Origin: Hellea balneolensis DSM 19091
GTDB taxonomy: Bacteria; Pseudomonadota; Alphaproteobacteria; Caulobacterales; Maricaulaceae
Direction of reading: 5' to 3'
Length of the DNA: 64,000 bases
Assembly (NCBI RefSeq): GCF_000428525.1
Contig: NZ_AUAC01000003.1
Span: 124,001-188,000, forward strand
Of this stretch, positions 54,280 through 63,273 are shown piece by piece; positions within the stretch are counted from its first letter, which is position 1; every line of letters begins with the position of its first letter. The position numbers and the translations under genes are program-made. The notes under the pieces are model-generated. The model worked only from the letters and a program-made list of their open reading frames with translations. It was not told the origin of the DNA and searched no databases.

Positions 54280-54735
54280 ATGACTGATGAGGACTATATG
54301 CGCGAGGCGCTCCATGAAGCGCAAGCCTCTTCTGCTTGCGGGGAAGTGCCTGTCGGGGCAGTGATTGTCAATGCAGTGGGGCAGATTATCGCGAGAACCG
54401 GAAATGCCCCTATCAGTATTGTCGATCCAACGGCACATGCAGAAATTCTCGCTATACGAGACGCCGCTTATAAGGTGGATAATTACCGCTTAAATGGGAC
54501 CACCCTCTATGTGACGTTAGAACCTTGCACCATGTGCGCGGGGGCGATTTCAAATGCCAGGATTGGCCGTGTGGTTTACGGCGCAAGTGATCCCAAAGGC
54601 GGCGCTGTGAAAAACGGCGTAAAGTTCTTTGAACAAACAACATGCCATCACAGACCCAAGGTTACGGGCGGGGTTTTGGGAAAAGAATCCGCGGAATTGC
54701 TTAAGGGCTTTTTCAAAGCGCGTCGAAGAAAATGA
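54280..54735 (+). CDS. tadA: tRNA-specific adenosine deaminase
   Basis: 151 residues. Zinc site His53-Ala-Glu55 in DPTAHAEILAIRDAA and Cys83/Cys86 in LEPCTMCAGAI; GEVPVGAVIV, and ARIGRVVYGASDPKGGAV complete the deaminase fold. Converts A34 to inosine in tRNA-Arg. GAGGG ribosome site 5-9 bases upstream. Overlaps the EamA gene by 4 bases. Confidence 0.95.
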   Translation: MTDEDYMREALHEAQASSACGEVPVGAVIVNAVGQIIARTGNAPISIVDPTAHAEILAIRDAAYKVDNYRLNGTTLYVTLEPCTMCAGAISNARIGRVVYGASDPKGGAVKNGVKFFEQTTCHHRPKVTGGVLGKESAELLKGFFKARRRK

Positions 54736-55772
54736 AAACTAACCTGCGTGAAGTCACTACCGCGCCGCTTATGGGTGAGGCGCAAAGCTCGGGTTTTGGG
54801 GGCCGAAATCTGGGCTACCTTTTGGCCCTGATTGGGACGGTTTTCTTTTCGATGAAATCGATATTTGTTAAGTTGATTTATCAGCCTGTAGACGGGATGG
54901 CAATTAACAGCGTTGAAGCCATCACCATCATGGCAATGCGTCTTGGGTTTTCCACGCCGATTTATGGACTAATATTGTGGCTCGCCTTGCGGCGGCGCAG
55001 GCAGCAAGGCCTACCGCCATTGCTGAAACGGGATATGGCGCTCGCCGCGTGCCTCGGACTGCTAGGCTATTACATCTGCGCTTGGTTGGATATTGAGGGG
55101 ATTAAATATATCACCGCGCAGCTAGAACGGCTGCTACTGTTCACCTATCCCATTTTCGTCTTTATTTTTGGCGCGATGTTTTTTGGAAAGCCGCTGACCA
55201 AACAAGCAGTCTTCGCCGTCTTCATCGCCTATGCGGGTATCGGTTTAATTTTTGCGGGCGGTGATATTGCTGTCGGGCTTAATGTGCCTTTGGGCTCTGC
55301 CATGGTTTTGCTCTGCGCGGCGTGTTTCGCGTTCTTTCAGCTTTTCGCAAAGCCCATGATAGGGCGGCTGACAAGCCCGGTCTTTACCTGCTGCGCCATG
55401 CTGGGTGCGGGCGTCATGATTGCAGTGCATTTCACGCTTGAGAACGTAGTGTTGGGCGATGTGTCAGAAGTGTTGAACTTGCCGCCGCGTATTTGGCTCT
55501 TGGGTATTGCGCTGGCGTTTTTCTCAACGCTGTTGCCGTCCTTTATGGTCAATCTGGCGATTTCGCGCGTTGGGCCTCAAGCAACTTCCGCAGTCGGTAT
55601 GATTGCGCCTGTCTCCACAATTTTTCTCGCGATATATGTCCTCGGTGAACCTTTCGCGTCGATAGATGGAGTCGGCACGCTCATCACTGTATCAGGTATT
55701 GCGCTTTATACTTACTTTGACAGACGGGCTATATCATCCCCGCTAAAGTCAAACCTCTCCACAGATAAATAA
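54732..55772 (+). CDS. EamA/DMT-family transporter
   Basis: 346 residues with ten predicted membrane segments in two EamA halves (GYLLALIGTVFFSMKSIFVKL..., and LNVPLGSAMVLLCAACFAFFQLFAKPM...). Both have the usual Pro/Glu-containing helix pair (ITAQLERLLLFTYPIFV; GPQATSAVGMIAPVSTIFLAIYVLGEPF). Drug/metabolite exporter-type protein of unknown substrate. Translationally linked to tadA by the ATGA overlap; converges on TauE with a 44-base overlap of coding ends. Confidence 0.85.
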   Translation: MKTNLREVTTAPLMGEAQSSGFGGRNLGYLLALIGTVFFSMKSIFVKLIYQPVDGMAINSVEAITIMAMRLGFSTPIYGLILWLALRRRRQQGLPPLLKRDMALAACLGLLGYYICAWLDIEGIKYITAQLERLLLFTYPIFVFIFGAMFFGKPLTKQAVFAVFIAYAGIGLIFAGGDIAVGLNVPLGSAMVLLCAACFAFFQLFAKPMIGRLTSPVFTCCAMLGAGVMIAVHFTLENVVLGDVSEVLNLPPRIWLLGIALAFFSTLLPSFMVNLAISRVGPQATSAVGMIAPVSTIFLAIYVLGEPFASIDGVGTLITVSGIALYTYFDRRAISSPLKSNLSTDK

Positions 55773-56478
55773 TTCCGACGACCGTCACCAGATATTTTGT
55801 GTAGCTTTTGAAATGCACATCCGAGAGGCGGTGCAAAATACGGGTCCCGACATATGTCCCTAAAATGATGCAGGGCACAGCCACCGCAAACACCCAGAGC
55901 GGCGGTAAGGTGGTCAGGCCAAAAGCTGCGATAAGTGGCAATCCAAAATAGATAATTTTGACCATATGAGACGCAAACATGGTGACGGCTTTAGTCGCCA
56001 CGATTTCTTTGCGGGTCAGGCTGGTTTTTACATAAAAGAAATCCAGTGCAGGGCCCGCGACACCCGCGGACAGGTTCAGCCCCATCACCACAGCACCACA
56101 TAATATTGCATGGACGGGCTTGGCCGCGTCACCTTGGAACACACCTTTAGGAAGCCAGAGTATAAAGGGCAGTAAGCCTAACACAATAAAGAGTGTGGCT
56201 TTATTCGGCACGAAGGCAATAAACGCCAGAACGGCAATTGCTGGAAGCGCGCCCAGCAATGTGAAGCCCAAAATATCCCACCGAATATCCGGGCGAAGGA
56301 GCCAAGCCCGGGACGAATTACTCACGCTCTGCACCGCACCGTGTACCACCATGGCTTCAGCTACGCCCATGATAGAAGCAATGATGCCCATAAAGATCAT
56401 GCCGCCTGCCATGCCGAATATACCTGAAATACAGGCCGTGATAGCGGCAGAGATAAGAATCAGCGCGGCGATTTTCAT
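55729..56478 (-). CDS. TauE/SafE-family sulfite/anion exporter-like membrane protein
   Basis: 249 residues, about eight membrane segments. Begins MKIAALILISAAITACISGIFGMAGGMIFMGI, the family GxFGxxGG motif, repeated later as GLNLSAGVAGPALDFFYVK. Substrate unknown (organosulfonate or sulfite export in named members). Its 3' end overlaps that of the EamA gene by 44 bases, tail to tail. Confidence 0.85.
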   Translation of the reverse strand: MKIAALILISAAITACISGIFGMAGGMIFMGIIASIMGVAEAMVVHGAVQSVSNSSRAWLLRPDIRWDILGFTLLGALPAIAVLAFIAFVPNKATLFIVLGLLPFILWLPKGVFQGDAAKPVHAILCGAVVMGLNLSAGVAGPALDFFYVKTSLTRKEIVATKAVTMFASHMVKIIYFGLPLIAAFGLTTLPPLWVFAVAVPCIILGTYVGTRILHRLSDVHFKSYTKYLVTVVGIIYLWRGLTLAGMI

Positions 56479-56529
56479 GCGACTATCTTACCTTTGAAAC
56501 CTCTGCGGGACAGGGTTAAACCGCCCCTC

Positions 56530-57255
56530 ATGTTAAAAGCCATGACAAAACGTGATTTTTGGAAATATCTGACCCGGGTGCATAAATGGGCGGGTCTTAT
56601 TCTTGGTATTCAGATTGTAATCTGGTTTGCATCTGGGTTATTTATGGCGCTGTTTCCGATTGACGAAGTGCGGGGGTCGCATCTGGCAGAGAAAGCCACT
56701 TGGTCTCTGACCGATGCCAAAGTCATACCGCTTGAGATTGCGATGACGGCTTATGATGGGAACCTTACAGGGGCGTCTTTAACTTCAATTGCGGGAGAGC
56801 CCGCCTATGCGTTGATTGGGGATAAGGGTACGCAGCTTATCAATGCCCGAACCGGAGAGCCGTGGGAGCCTGTGGGGGAGAAGGCTATCCGCTTGGCTGC
56901 GGATAAATATTATAAAGGGGATGGCGAGATTGCGGCGCTAAAACGCCTGATCGAAACGCCAAAAGAATATCGCCGCCCTCCGCCCGTCTGGCAAGTGCAA
57001 TATGATGATCGCGCAAAGACGCGGCTTTATTTGGATGCGCAGACAGCCGAGCTTCTCGCGGTGCGGACCAAGCTTTGGCGGGTTTATGACTTTATGTGGA
57101 TGCTCCATATTATGGATTATGACACACGCGATAATTTCAACAGTTGGTGGCTTAGGCTCGCCGCGTTTCTGGCACTACTCTTTGCGATAAGCGGAATGAT
57201 GCTTGTCGCGCATCGAGTATTCCTGCGGCCTAAGCCAAAACGTAAGCTTAGTTAA
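56530..57255 (+). CDS. PepSY-domain membrane protein
   Basis: 241 residues from ATG at 56530 (or 56542, MTKRDFWKYL). N-terminal helix WAGLILGIQIVIWFASGLFMALFP and C-terminal helix FLALLFAISGMMLVAHRVF enclose a periplasmic region with a PepSY pattern (TRLYLDAQTAELLAVRTKLWRVYDFMWMLHIMDYDTRDNF). Similar proteins accompany iron or flavin-reductase systems, but none is adjacent. Coding end overlaps the Tam41-like gene by 8 bases, tail to tail. Confidence 0.82.
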   Translation: MLKAMTKRDFWKYLTRVHKWAGLILGIQIVIWFASGLFMALFPIDEVRGSHLAEKATWSLTDAKVIPLEIAMTAYDGNLTGASLTSIAGEPAYALIGDKGTQLINARTGEPWEPVGEKAIRLAADKYYKGDGEIAALKRLIETPKEYRRPPPVWQVQYDDRAKTRLYLDAQTAELLAVRTKLWRVYDFMWMLHIMDYDTRDNFNSWWLRLAAFLALLFAISGMMLVAHRVFLRPKPKRKLS

Positions 57256-58165
57256 ATGCACCCTTGCGCCAAAGTTTCCATCCAAGCACTGGGGAGCAGA
57301 TGACGGGGTGTTTGCGCTGGAAGGGGGTGGGCTCAATGGTAACGCCTGAGTGGTTTTTTAGTTTCCGCAAGACATAATCTAATCCGCCTTCGAATGTCGC
57401 GGCGCTGTTAATGACGCGGATGGCTGTCATGGGTTTGCCGAGGAGACGGCGGACAAACCATTTGGTTTTTGTGGGGCCAGCGGGCAAGTCCGGCAGAATA
57501 TATAATCCGTCTTTATCTGGGAGGCCGTAAAGCGCCGTTGTTAGCCTTGCATAGCGCTCTCCATAGCGATCTACGATTTCCGCCGCGCGGCCTTCACTGC
57601 TCTCGGGGCGAAGTTCCGTGCGGTAGCTTTCATAAAAGCCTTTGGCCCAAAATTCAGTTGACGTGATGGGCCTGTCTATGAGCGGCGCAATCTGCGCGGC
57701 CATATGCCGAACCGCTGTTTCGCGCGAGGCCATCAAGCGCTCAGCCACCATTTCCTTCTTGGGAAACAACATCACGCTGGGCTGACAAAACCGGCCCCAG
57801 ACCATAGAGAGCAAAGCGTGGGCCCCGCAGCGTTTTTCAAATTCCGCGATGGAAATAATGGAATATTTACACGTGCTGAGCACACCATTTTCATCGGTTT
57901 GTTCGTAGTAATAAACGGCAGGTGGGATGAGGCGGTTAAGCATTGCGCGCAGCGGGTTCTGATGGGTCTTGCGATAGCTATCCACCACAACATAAAAATC
58001 GAGCATTTTTTCGGCCGTCTCCAAATCGCGCAAAGACGAGCCATAATACATAAAAGCTTGAACGCGCCCGGGATGCCGCGCGGCGATAGCTTCGCAGACG
58101 GATCTCACCCGCGCATTCGGGGCCACATTTTCCTCAGCCAATATATTTTTTATCGTCTCGCTCAT
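57248..58165 (-). CDS. Tam41-like putative (phospho)lipid cytidylyltransferase
   Basis: 305 residues. Nucleotidyltransferase signature near the N-terminus: FMYYGSSLRDLE (Gly42-Ser43) then MLDFYVVVD with Asp56 and Asp62, followed by an NPL..N..P..VYYYE segment. That order (GS, D-F-x-x-x-V-D, then NP and YY) is what I know from Tam41/Mmp37, the mitochondrial CDP-diacylglycerol synthase. The remaining 200 residues are helical with many aromatic and basic residues, as in that family. Overlaps the lipid kinase by 4 bases, so a kinase-then-cytidylyltransferase pair acting on one lipid is plausible. Assignment is by motif only, not by search. Confidence 0.6.
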   Translation of the reverse strand: MSETIKNILAEENVAPNARVRSVCEAIAARHPGRVQAFMYYGSSLRDLETAEKMLDFYVVVDSYRKTHQNPLRAMLNRLIPPAVYYYEQTDENGVLSTCKYSIISIAEFEKRCGAHALLSMVWGRFCQPSVMLFPKKEMVAERLMASRETAVRHMAAQIAPLIDRPITSTEFWAKGFYESYRTELRPESSEGRAAEIVDRYGERYARLTTALYGLPDKDGLYILPDLPAGPTKTKWFVRRLLGKPMTAIRVINSAATFEGGLDYVLRKLKNHSGVTIEPTPFQRKHPVICSPVLGWKLWRKGAFN

Positions 58166-59082
58166 GAGGCAAACCGAATAGGCCGTGTTGCGCGAATTTT
58201 AAAGCCTTTGGTTAATTTCAGAACTTCACCATCTAAAACGCAAGGCCCTTTATACTGATATGTCAAATCATCCGCCGTCCAGCTATACATACCGTCTCGG
58301 CTGCGGTCTTTTGATTTGTTTCCCAGCCAGAGACTGGCGACATGGCGCACAAGCTTTTGATATTCGCCTGCCACATATGTCACGCGCAAGGGACGGTCCC
58401 CTTCGCCCCAAAACGGATCAAGACCGAGCATAAGGCCCGGCAGGGTGGTGACAATCGTGCCTAAATGCGGACCGCGTAATTTTTGTTGGCCGTCAGCTTC
58501 AATACTCAATTTTACTTTGGTGGGGTGCGTAATCCGGCTTGTTCCAGTCGCGCCTTTTAGAATGCCGCCAATAACTGCAAGCGAGCCGCCAATACCTCGG
58601 TCATGTAATTTGTCTTTGGTATAATCTGTAACCTGCGGAAGGGCGCCAGAAGAAAATAGAAAGCCGTAATATTTGCGTTGTGCTTTATCTTTGATACGAA
58701 GCAACGGAGCGTGTTTCAAAGATTTATCTGCGCCCAACGCTTTTGCTACCGCTTGAGGGGTTGCGGCGGTCAGGCCAATATTTCGCGCGACTTGATTAGT
58801 GTTACCGCCCGGCACAATTGTGAAAACGGGCAGGTTGCGCGCTTTTTCCTGCCGCAGAAATTCCGTCAATATGCCTTGCACCGTCCCGTCACCGCCTTCG
58901 ATAACGATATGTTCGGCTTTTGCCAAAAGGGCTTCTTTAACGAGGGCATCCACATCGGAAAAATCACCGACATCGCGCAATATGGCATTATGCTGCTCAG
59001 CTAATTGTGGGAGGAGAGCGCCCTTTTTTGCGACCTTTGCACTGGCGGAGTTAATAACGAACCATGGCCGTGCGGTCTGCAT
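58162..59082 (-). CDS. Diacylglycerol/ceramide-kinase-family lipid kinase
   Basis: 306 residues. Catalytic-loop motif EGGDGTVQG at residues 62-70 (GGDGT), VPGGNTNQVARNIGLT, and the C-terminal half with DGEVLKLTKGFKIRATRPIRF, the DAGK/YegS/sphingosine-kinase fold. The family phosphorylates diacylglycerol, ceramide or sphingoid bases. Placed between lptG (3-base gap) and the Tam41-like gene (4-base overlap) in one unit. A ceramide-kinase role is inferred from the neighbours, not from the sequence alone. Confidence 0.85.
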   Translation of the reverse strand: MQTARPWFVINSASAKVAKKGALLPQLAEQHNAILRDVGDFSDVDALVKEALLAKAEHIVIEGGDGTVQGILTEFLRQEKARNLPVFTIVPGGNTNQVARNIGLTAATPQAVAKALGADKSLKHAPLLRIKDKAQRKYYGFLFSSGALPQVTDYTKDKLHDRGIGGSLAVIGGILKGATGTSRITHPTKVKLSIEADGQQKLRGPHLGTIVTTLPGLMLGLDPFWGEGDRPLRVTYVAGEYQKLVRHVASLWLGNKSKDRSRDGMYSWTADDLTYQYKGPCVLDGEVLKLTKGFKIRATRPIRFAS

Positions 59083-59085
59083 GGC

Positions 59086-60165
59086 CTAAAGGCTTTCGGC
59101 TTTCAGGCAAAGCCATGTCCCTAGAATGCCAAAAAAGACAATTGGCATTGCGATAGCAATGGGCACAGGCATCCCGCCTGATGCTGCAAATGTGGCCATG
59201 GCGCCGTCCAAAATCAGGAATAAAAAGCCGCCCGCTAAACCAATAATTAGCGCTTTATCGCCTGTATCTTGCCGCGCCGTGCGTTGCATGAGCGGGACCG
59301 CAACTAAGAGCAGTACAAAAGCTGCTAAAGGACGCGTGATACGATGCGCATGCCAAAATGTATATGCAAAGCGGGGTTTGGAACCTGAATTACCGCGTTT
59401 AGAAAAGTTACGCATTTCAGATATGGATAGGTCGCGAGGCTCAGCCGCCAATCGCGCAATGGATTTGGGGTCTTGGCGTGTTTCCCAGAGGCGCGGATTT
59501 AGCTCTGTGGAGGCGGAGCGGGGCTCGCCATCCGCGCCTTTAACGGGCAAGACCTCAACGCCCTCTAACGTCCAATTGCTGCCTTCATATGTTGCGCGTT
59601 CAGCCCATATAATTTCTTCAACGGCGCCAGAATCTGACCGGGCATAAAGCTCAAGATTGCCGAGTGTGTTATAATTTATTCGTCTGGACGCTTTGATAAT
59701 ACGGCCATTATCTTCAAGCCAGAGCGGGTTATCGGCTGTAATATTTTTGACTTTATATTCTCCAATGCCCCAAGCTTGTAGAGACCGCACTGCGGGGGCG
59801 ATACTGTAATCAATAATCGTAATCGATGAGAAGGCTGCGGCCAGAACAACAGGTGTCATTAACAAAAGCTGTTTTGGCACGGATATACCAAAGCCGAGCA
59901 ATGCGACAAGCTCATGCTGTCTTATCAATTTTACAAAGGTCAATAATATCGCCACGACAATGGTGAAGATGAAAATACGGTCGAATATTACAGGGGCTCT
60001 CAGCGCCATATATTTAAACGTATCGGCAAATCCGCCGCCGCCCCCCAGAATATCACTACCATTTGCGAGGCTGTCCAAGAGCCCGATAAGCACCAAAAAG
60101 CCAAACACTGTTGTCAGCCATGTGCCGATAAACATTTTGGACAGGTAAGACAGAAACTTAAGCAT
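59086..60165 (-). CDS. lptG: LPS export permease LptG
   Basis: 359 residues. LptF/LptG (YjgP/YjgQ) family: three N-terminal membrane helices, a periplasmic beta-jellyroll in the middle (ADNPLWLEDNGRIIKASRRINYNTLGNLELYA...) and three C-terminal helices (LAAFVLLLVAVPLM..., GGFLFLILDGAMA, PVPIAIAMPIVFFGILGTWL). Assigned LptG by position after LptF. Part of the LptB2FGC ABC transporter that lifts LPS from the inner membrane. Start overlaps the lptF stop by one base. Confidence 0.9.
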   Translation of the reverse strand: MLKFLSYLSKMFIGTWLTTVFGFLVLIGLLDSLANGSDILGGGGGFADTFKYMALRAPVIFDRIFIFTIVVAILLTFVKLIRQHELVALLGFGISVPKQLLLMTPVVLAAAFSSITIIDYSIAPAVRSLQAWGIGEYKVKNITADNPLWLEDNGRIIKASRRINYNTLGNLELYARSDSGAVEEIIWAERATYEGSNWTLEGVEVLPVKGADGEPRSASTELNPRLWETRQDPKSIARLAAEPRDLSISEMRNFSKRGNSGSKPRFAYTFWHAHRITRPLAAFVLLLVAVPLMQRTARQDTGDKALIIGLAGGFLFLILDGAMATFAASGGMPVPIAIAMPIVFFGILGTWLCLKAESL

Positions 60166-61373
60166 TATCCGGCCTCAGCTCCAAAGCGGTGAATGGCTTT
60201 AATCTTAGAGCTTATCTCTCCTTGGATATGGCCCATGTAATGCGACACAGAGGTGAGCGGCGGTTGTCCCATTTTATAGGCGCTCTTACGGAATATCCAT
60301 AAAGCGAAAAGGGCGACGCCAATAATTATCGGCCAAATGCCGGCCCAGGGCGGTATCTTTCCTGCCGCGCCCAGGCTCTGTCCAAATTCTAAGGCTTTTT
60401 GCAAGGAAATGAGGAATATAACCCCTATCGCAATGCCCGCTGAGGACGGGTTGCGACCATAATTCAATCCAAAGGGCACAGCAATAAAGGGCAGAATAAG
60501 CAGTAAAACGGATTTGGCCAAGCGTAGGTGTAGCGTTGCATTATTTATATCGGCATTCACATTGAATCGGGTAACATTTCCTTTTCGGTTCTCGAGAAGC
60601 TCAAGTGAGGTCATTTCGCGCTCATCATCACCGCGCTGGCGAAAAATAACAGGGCTAGCAGCGCCCGCTATAGAACTACTTTCAAATTGCAGATCGCCAT
60701 CCAATTTTTTACCTTCGACGACGCGGTAAATTTGTCCCTTTGAAAGCTGCAATACGGGGTCCATAGTTTTCTCGCGAATGATGATTTCGCCTTGGCTTGC
60801 TGTGGTCAAACGCACGCCAACTTGACGATATCCGTCCATCTGTTTTTCATAGATAAAAATAGGCCCAATAGCGGCGCCCGGCAGGTCTGTCCCGGCAAAG
60901 AATGTCCGGTTCCCAACACTGGTAAAAGTGCCTTCGCGCAGGGCTGCCGTGAAAGATTGTTGTTTCACAGAATGCTCAACTTGGCGATAATTATAGCGGC
61001 CCACGGGTTGCATGTAGCCTTCGATAAAAAGCGTGATGACAGCTAAAAAGGTCCCTAAAAGCAAAAAGGGTTTGGTCATGTGAAAGAGCGAAATGCCCGA
61101 CCCAAATGCGGCGGTCAGTTCGCTTGAGCGGCTAAACCGGTCCACTGTGATGATAACGCCAAGCAGAAGCGCCATAGGCACGGCAATGCCTAAATAATAA
61201 GGTAAAAGGTTCACAATCATTTGTGATGTATCACTCGCAGGATTTGTCGAAGTGGCGACAACCTGAAAAATTCTCAGCAAGCGCTCCATTAAAAGTACGC
61301 AGCAGGCGAAGATAATGAGCCCGCCAATGGTAACGGCGGCTTTTTTCATGAGATATCGGTTGAGTCGGTCCAT
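60165..61373 (-). CDS. lptF: LPS export permease LptF
   Basis: 402 residues. N-terminal MDRLNRYLMKKAAVTIGGLIIFACCVLLMERLLRIF, jellyroll with GTFTSVGNRTFFAGTDL..., and the C-terminal helices LLILPFIAVPFGLN, SSAGIAIGVIFLISLQKALEF and IWPIIIGVALFALWIF. Transmembrane partner of LptG in LPS export. First gene of a four-gene minus-strand operon lptF-lptG-lipid kinase-cytidylyltransferase; the ATPase LptB is not in the window. Divergent from DUF2141 over 103 bases. Confidence 0.92.
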   Translation of the reverse strand: MDRLNRYLMKKAAVTIGGLIIFACCVLLMERLLRIFQVVATSTNPASDTSQMIVNLLPYYLGIAVPMALLLGVIITVDRFSRSSELTAAFGSGISLFHMTKPFLLLGTFLAVITLFIEGYMQPVGRYNYRQVEHSVKQQSFTAALREGTFTSVGNRTFFAGTDLPGAAIGPIFIYEKQMDGYRQVGVRLTTASQGEIIIREKTMDPVLQLSKGQIYRVVEGKKLDGDLQFESSSIAGAASPVIFRQRGDDEREMTSLELLENRKGNVTRFNVNADINNATLHLRLAKSVLLLILPFIAVPFGLNYGRNPSSAGIAIGVIFLISLQKALEFGQSLGAAGKIPPWAGIWPIIIGVALFALWIFRKSAYKMGQPPLTSVSHYMGHIQGEISSKIKAIHRFGAEAG

Positions 61374-61476
61374 ATGTTAAATTGCTGTGAAATCGCCTTT
61401 ACTTAACGGGGCCAAATACCCATATGATAGCCAAGAATGGCCAAAACATTAAAGGCCGCAATATAGAGGCTTATCG

Positions 61477-62043
61477 GTGAAAGCAAACCACGCAGGCAGA
61501 TTTTTTGCATCTCTGACGACTTTGTCATGTTTGGCGCTTATGTCAGCGCCTGCATTCGCGAATGATGATTACAAACCCGGAGACCTTGAAGGCGAGCACG
61601 GTACAATATCTCAAACCGGCTTAGAGACCGGGCTTGAGCTCTATGACCGAGACGCGGATGACACATGCGTGCCCGGGGCTCTGCAGATTCGGGCCACTGT
61701 TACAAATGTATCCAAAGAAGGCATGGTGAAAGTCGAGCTCTTTGGCGAAGAAGACTTCATGAAAAAGTCAGGTAAGCTTCGTCGTATCCGTGTTCCCGCT
61801 GAAGATGGATCAGTAAAAGTCTGCATTAATCTTCCGGCGCCCGGGGAATATGCACTTGTCGGTTATCACGATAAAAATGGCGACCGAAAGCTGAAAAAGG
61901 CTTGGAACTTTAAGCCTAAAGAGCCTTATGGCGTCTCCAATAATCCGAAAATAGAAAGTCTGCGCTTGCCCAAATGGTCAGAGGCCGGCTTCCAAGTCCC
62001 CATGAACGGGGTCGATATCACGATGGAATTGATGGACCCTTAG
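61477..62043 (+). CDS. DUF2141 secreted protein
   Basis: 188 residues from GTG; signal peptide (LSCLALMSAPAFA-ND). DUF2141 pattern: LQIRATVTNVSKEGMVKVELFGEEDFMKKSGKLRRIRVPAEDGSVKVCINLPAPGEYALVGYHDKNGDRKLKK, including the YA.. .HD.NG..K..KAW motif and PYGVSN near the end. A beta-sandwich of unknown function, often near lipid or carotenoid genes. Same strand as the acyltransferase 63 bases downstream. Confidence 0.85.
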   Translation: MKANHAGRFFASLTTLSCLALMSAPAFANDDYKPGDLEGEHGTISQTGLETGLELYDRDADDTCVPGALQIRATVTNVSKEGMVKVELFGEEDFMKKSGKLRRIRVPAEDGSVKVCINLPAPGEYALVGYHDKNGDRKLKKAWNFKPKEPYGVSNNPKIESLRLPKWSEAGFQVPMNGVDITMELMDP

Positions 62044-62106
62044 AGCGGCGCTTTTAAGCCTAAAAGGTTGACCTAAAGCGGAAAGATTAGCACAAGCGGC
62101 GCAAAT

Positions 62107-63273
62107 TTGCGTGGAGGCTCTGTGCCAGCATCATCTTTGGATATTCTGCCTGTAGAGGGCAAGGCGATGACGCGGCGTTTTTTGGCTGTGCCCGATAAGG
62201 TTTATGCAGATGACCCTCATTGGCGGTCTCAATTGGGGTTTGAGCGCGCGGCGCATTTAAATCCTAATAAAAATCCGGGCGCTGCAAGCCTGGAAAATCG
62301 ACAGCTCTTTATAGCCGTACAAGATGGCAGGGATGTCGGGCGTATCGCCGCCTTTATCAATCCGGCACATAACGCACATTCTAGTTCCAATGACGGCTTT
62401 TTCGGCTTTTTTGATTGCATAGCTGAGCCTCAGATCGGGAAGGCTCTCTTGGAGCGGGCAGAAAGCTGGCTAAGTGATCGCGGCGTGAATAAAGCCATAG
62501 GCCCGGCACAATGGAGCGTGAATGAGGAATGCGGTCTTCTCATTGACGGTTTTGAGACACCTCCCGTTGTGATGATGCCTCACGGACGGCCCGCTTATCA
62601 AGAAATGATTGAAGGGCAGGGATTTCTCAAAGCTACGGATATGCTGGCCTTCCAAGCGGAGTTGGCGGCAGGTTATCCGCGCCCGAAAATGACGCAAGCC
62701 ATGGTCAGGTCTGCCGCGCGAAATAAGGATATTGTTATTCGCCCGATGCGGCCCTCTAAATTTATGGAAGACGTGAATATCGTTATGGGCATTTTTAATG
62801 ATGCCTGGTCTGAGAATTGGGGTTTCGTGCCATTTTCTGACAAACAAATCACCCATATGGCCAAAGAAATAAAACCCATCATGTTCAAAGAAGGCATGTG
62901 GGTGGGCGAATATAAAGGTGAGCCTATTGCCTATATCTGGATGATCCCGGATTTGAACGAGGCCATCCGCGATCTTGGCGGCTCTATTTTGCCATTTGGC
63001 TGGGCCAAGCTGTTATGGAGACTAAAAGTCAGCGGGGTAAAGCAAGCGCGTATTCCGCTCATGGGTCTTCGAAAAGAATATCATAATACGCGAACAGGCC
63101 TCTCTATTGTGGCGTCTCTTTGCGAGACGGTTTTTGATGCCGCCCGTCAAAAAGGCTTTACCCATTGTGAGTTGTCCTGGATTCTCGAAGACAATCCCGG
63201 CATGATTGCTATTTGCGAACAAGCCAGCGCCAAAGCTTATAAAACTTATCGCATGTATGAGAAAAATCTCTGA
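62107..63273 (+). CDS. GNAT-fold acyltransferase, candidate bacterial ceramide synthase
   Basis: 388 residues. Long tandem-GNAT-like protein of the YghO type: ILPVEGKAMTRRFLAVPDKVYADDPHWRSQL, LFIAVQDGRDVGRIAAFINPAHN, GFFGFFDCIAEPQIGKALLERAESWL, GPAQWSVNEECGLLIDGFETPPVVMMP, and MVRSAARNKDIVIRPMRPSKFMEDVNIVMGIFNDAW. In Caulobacter a protein of this acyltransferase type has been described as the bacterial ceramide synthase (N-acylation of 3-oxosphinganine); whether this gene is its orthologue needs a search. Its stop overlaps the next gene's ATG (63271-63275). GTG or ATG alternatives exist near 62110. Confidence 0.72.
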   Translation: MRGGSVPASSLDILPVEGKAMTRRFLAVPDKVYADDPHWRSQLGFERAAHLNPNKNPGAASLENRQLFIAVQDGRDVGRIAAFINPAHNAHSSSNDGFFGFFDCIAEPQIGKALLERAESWLSDRGVNKAIGPAQWSVNEECGLLIDGFETPPVVMMPHGRPAYQEMIEGQGFLKATDMLAFQAELAAGYPRPKMTQAMVRSAARNKDIVIRPMRPSKFMEDVNIVMGIFNDAWSENWGFVPFSDKQITHMAKEIKPIMFKEGMWVGEYKGEPIAYIWMIPDLNEAIRDLGGSILPFGWAKLLWRLKVSGVKQARIPLMGLRKEYHNTRTGLSIVASLCETVFDAARQKGFTHCELSWILEDNPGMIAICEQASAKAYKTYRMYEKNL

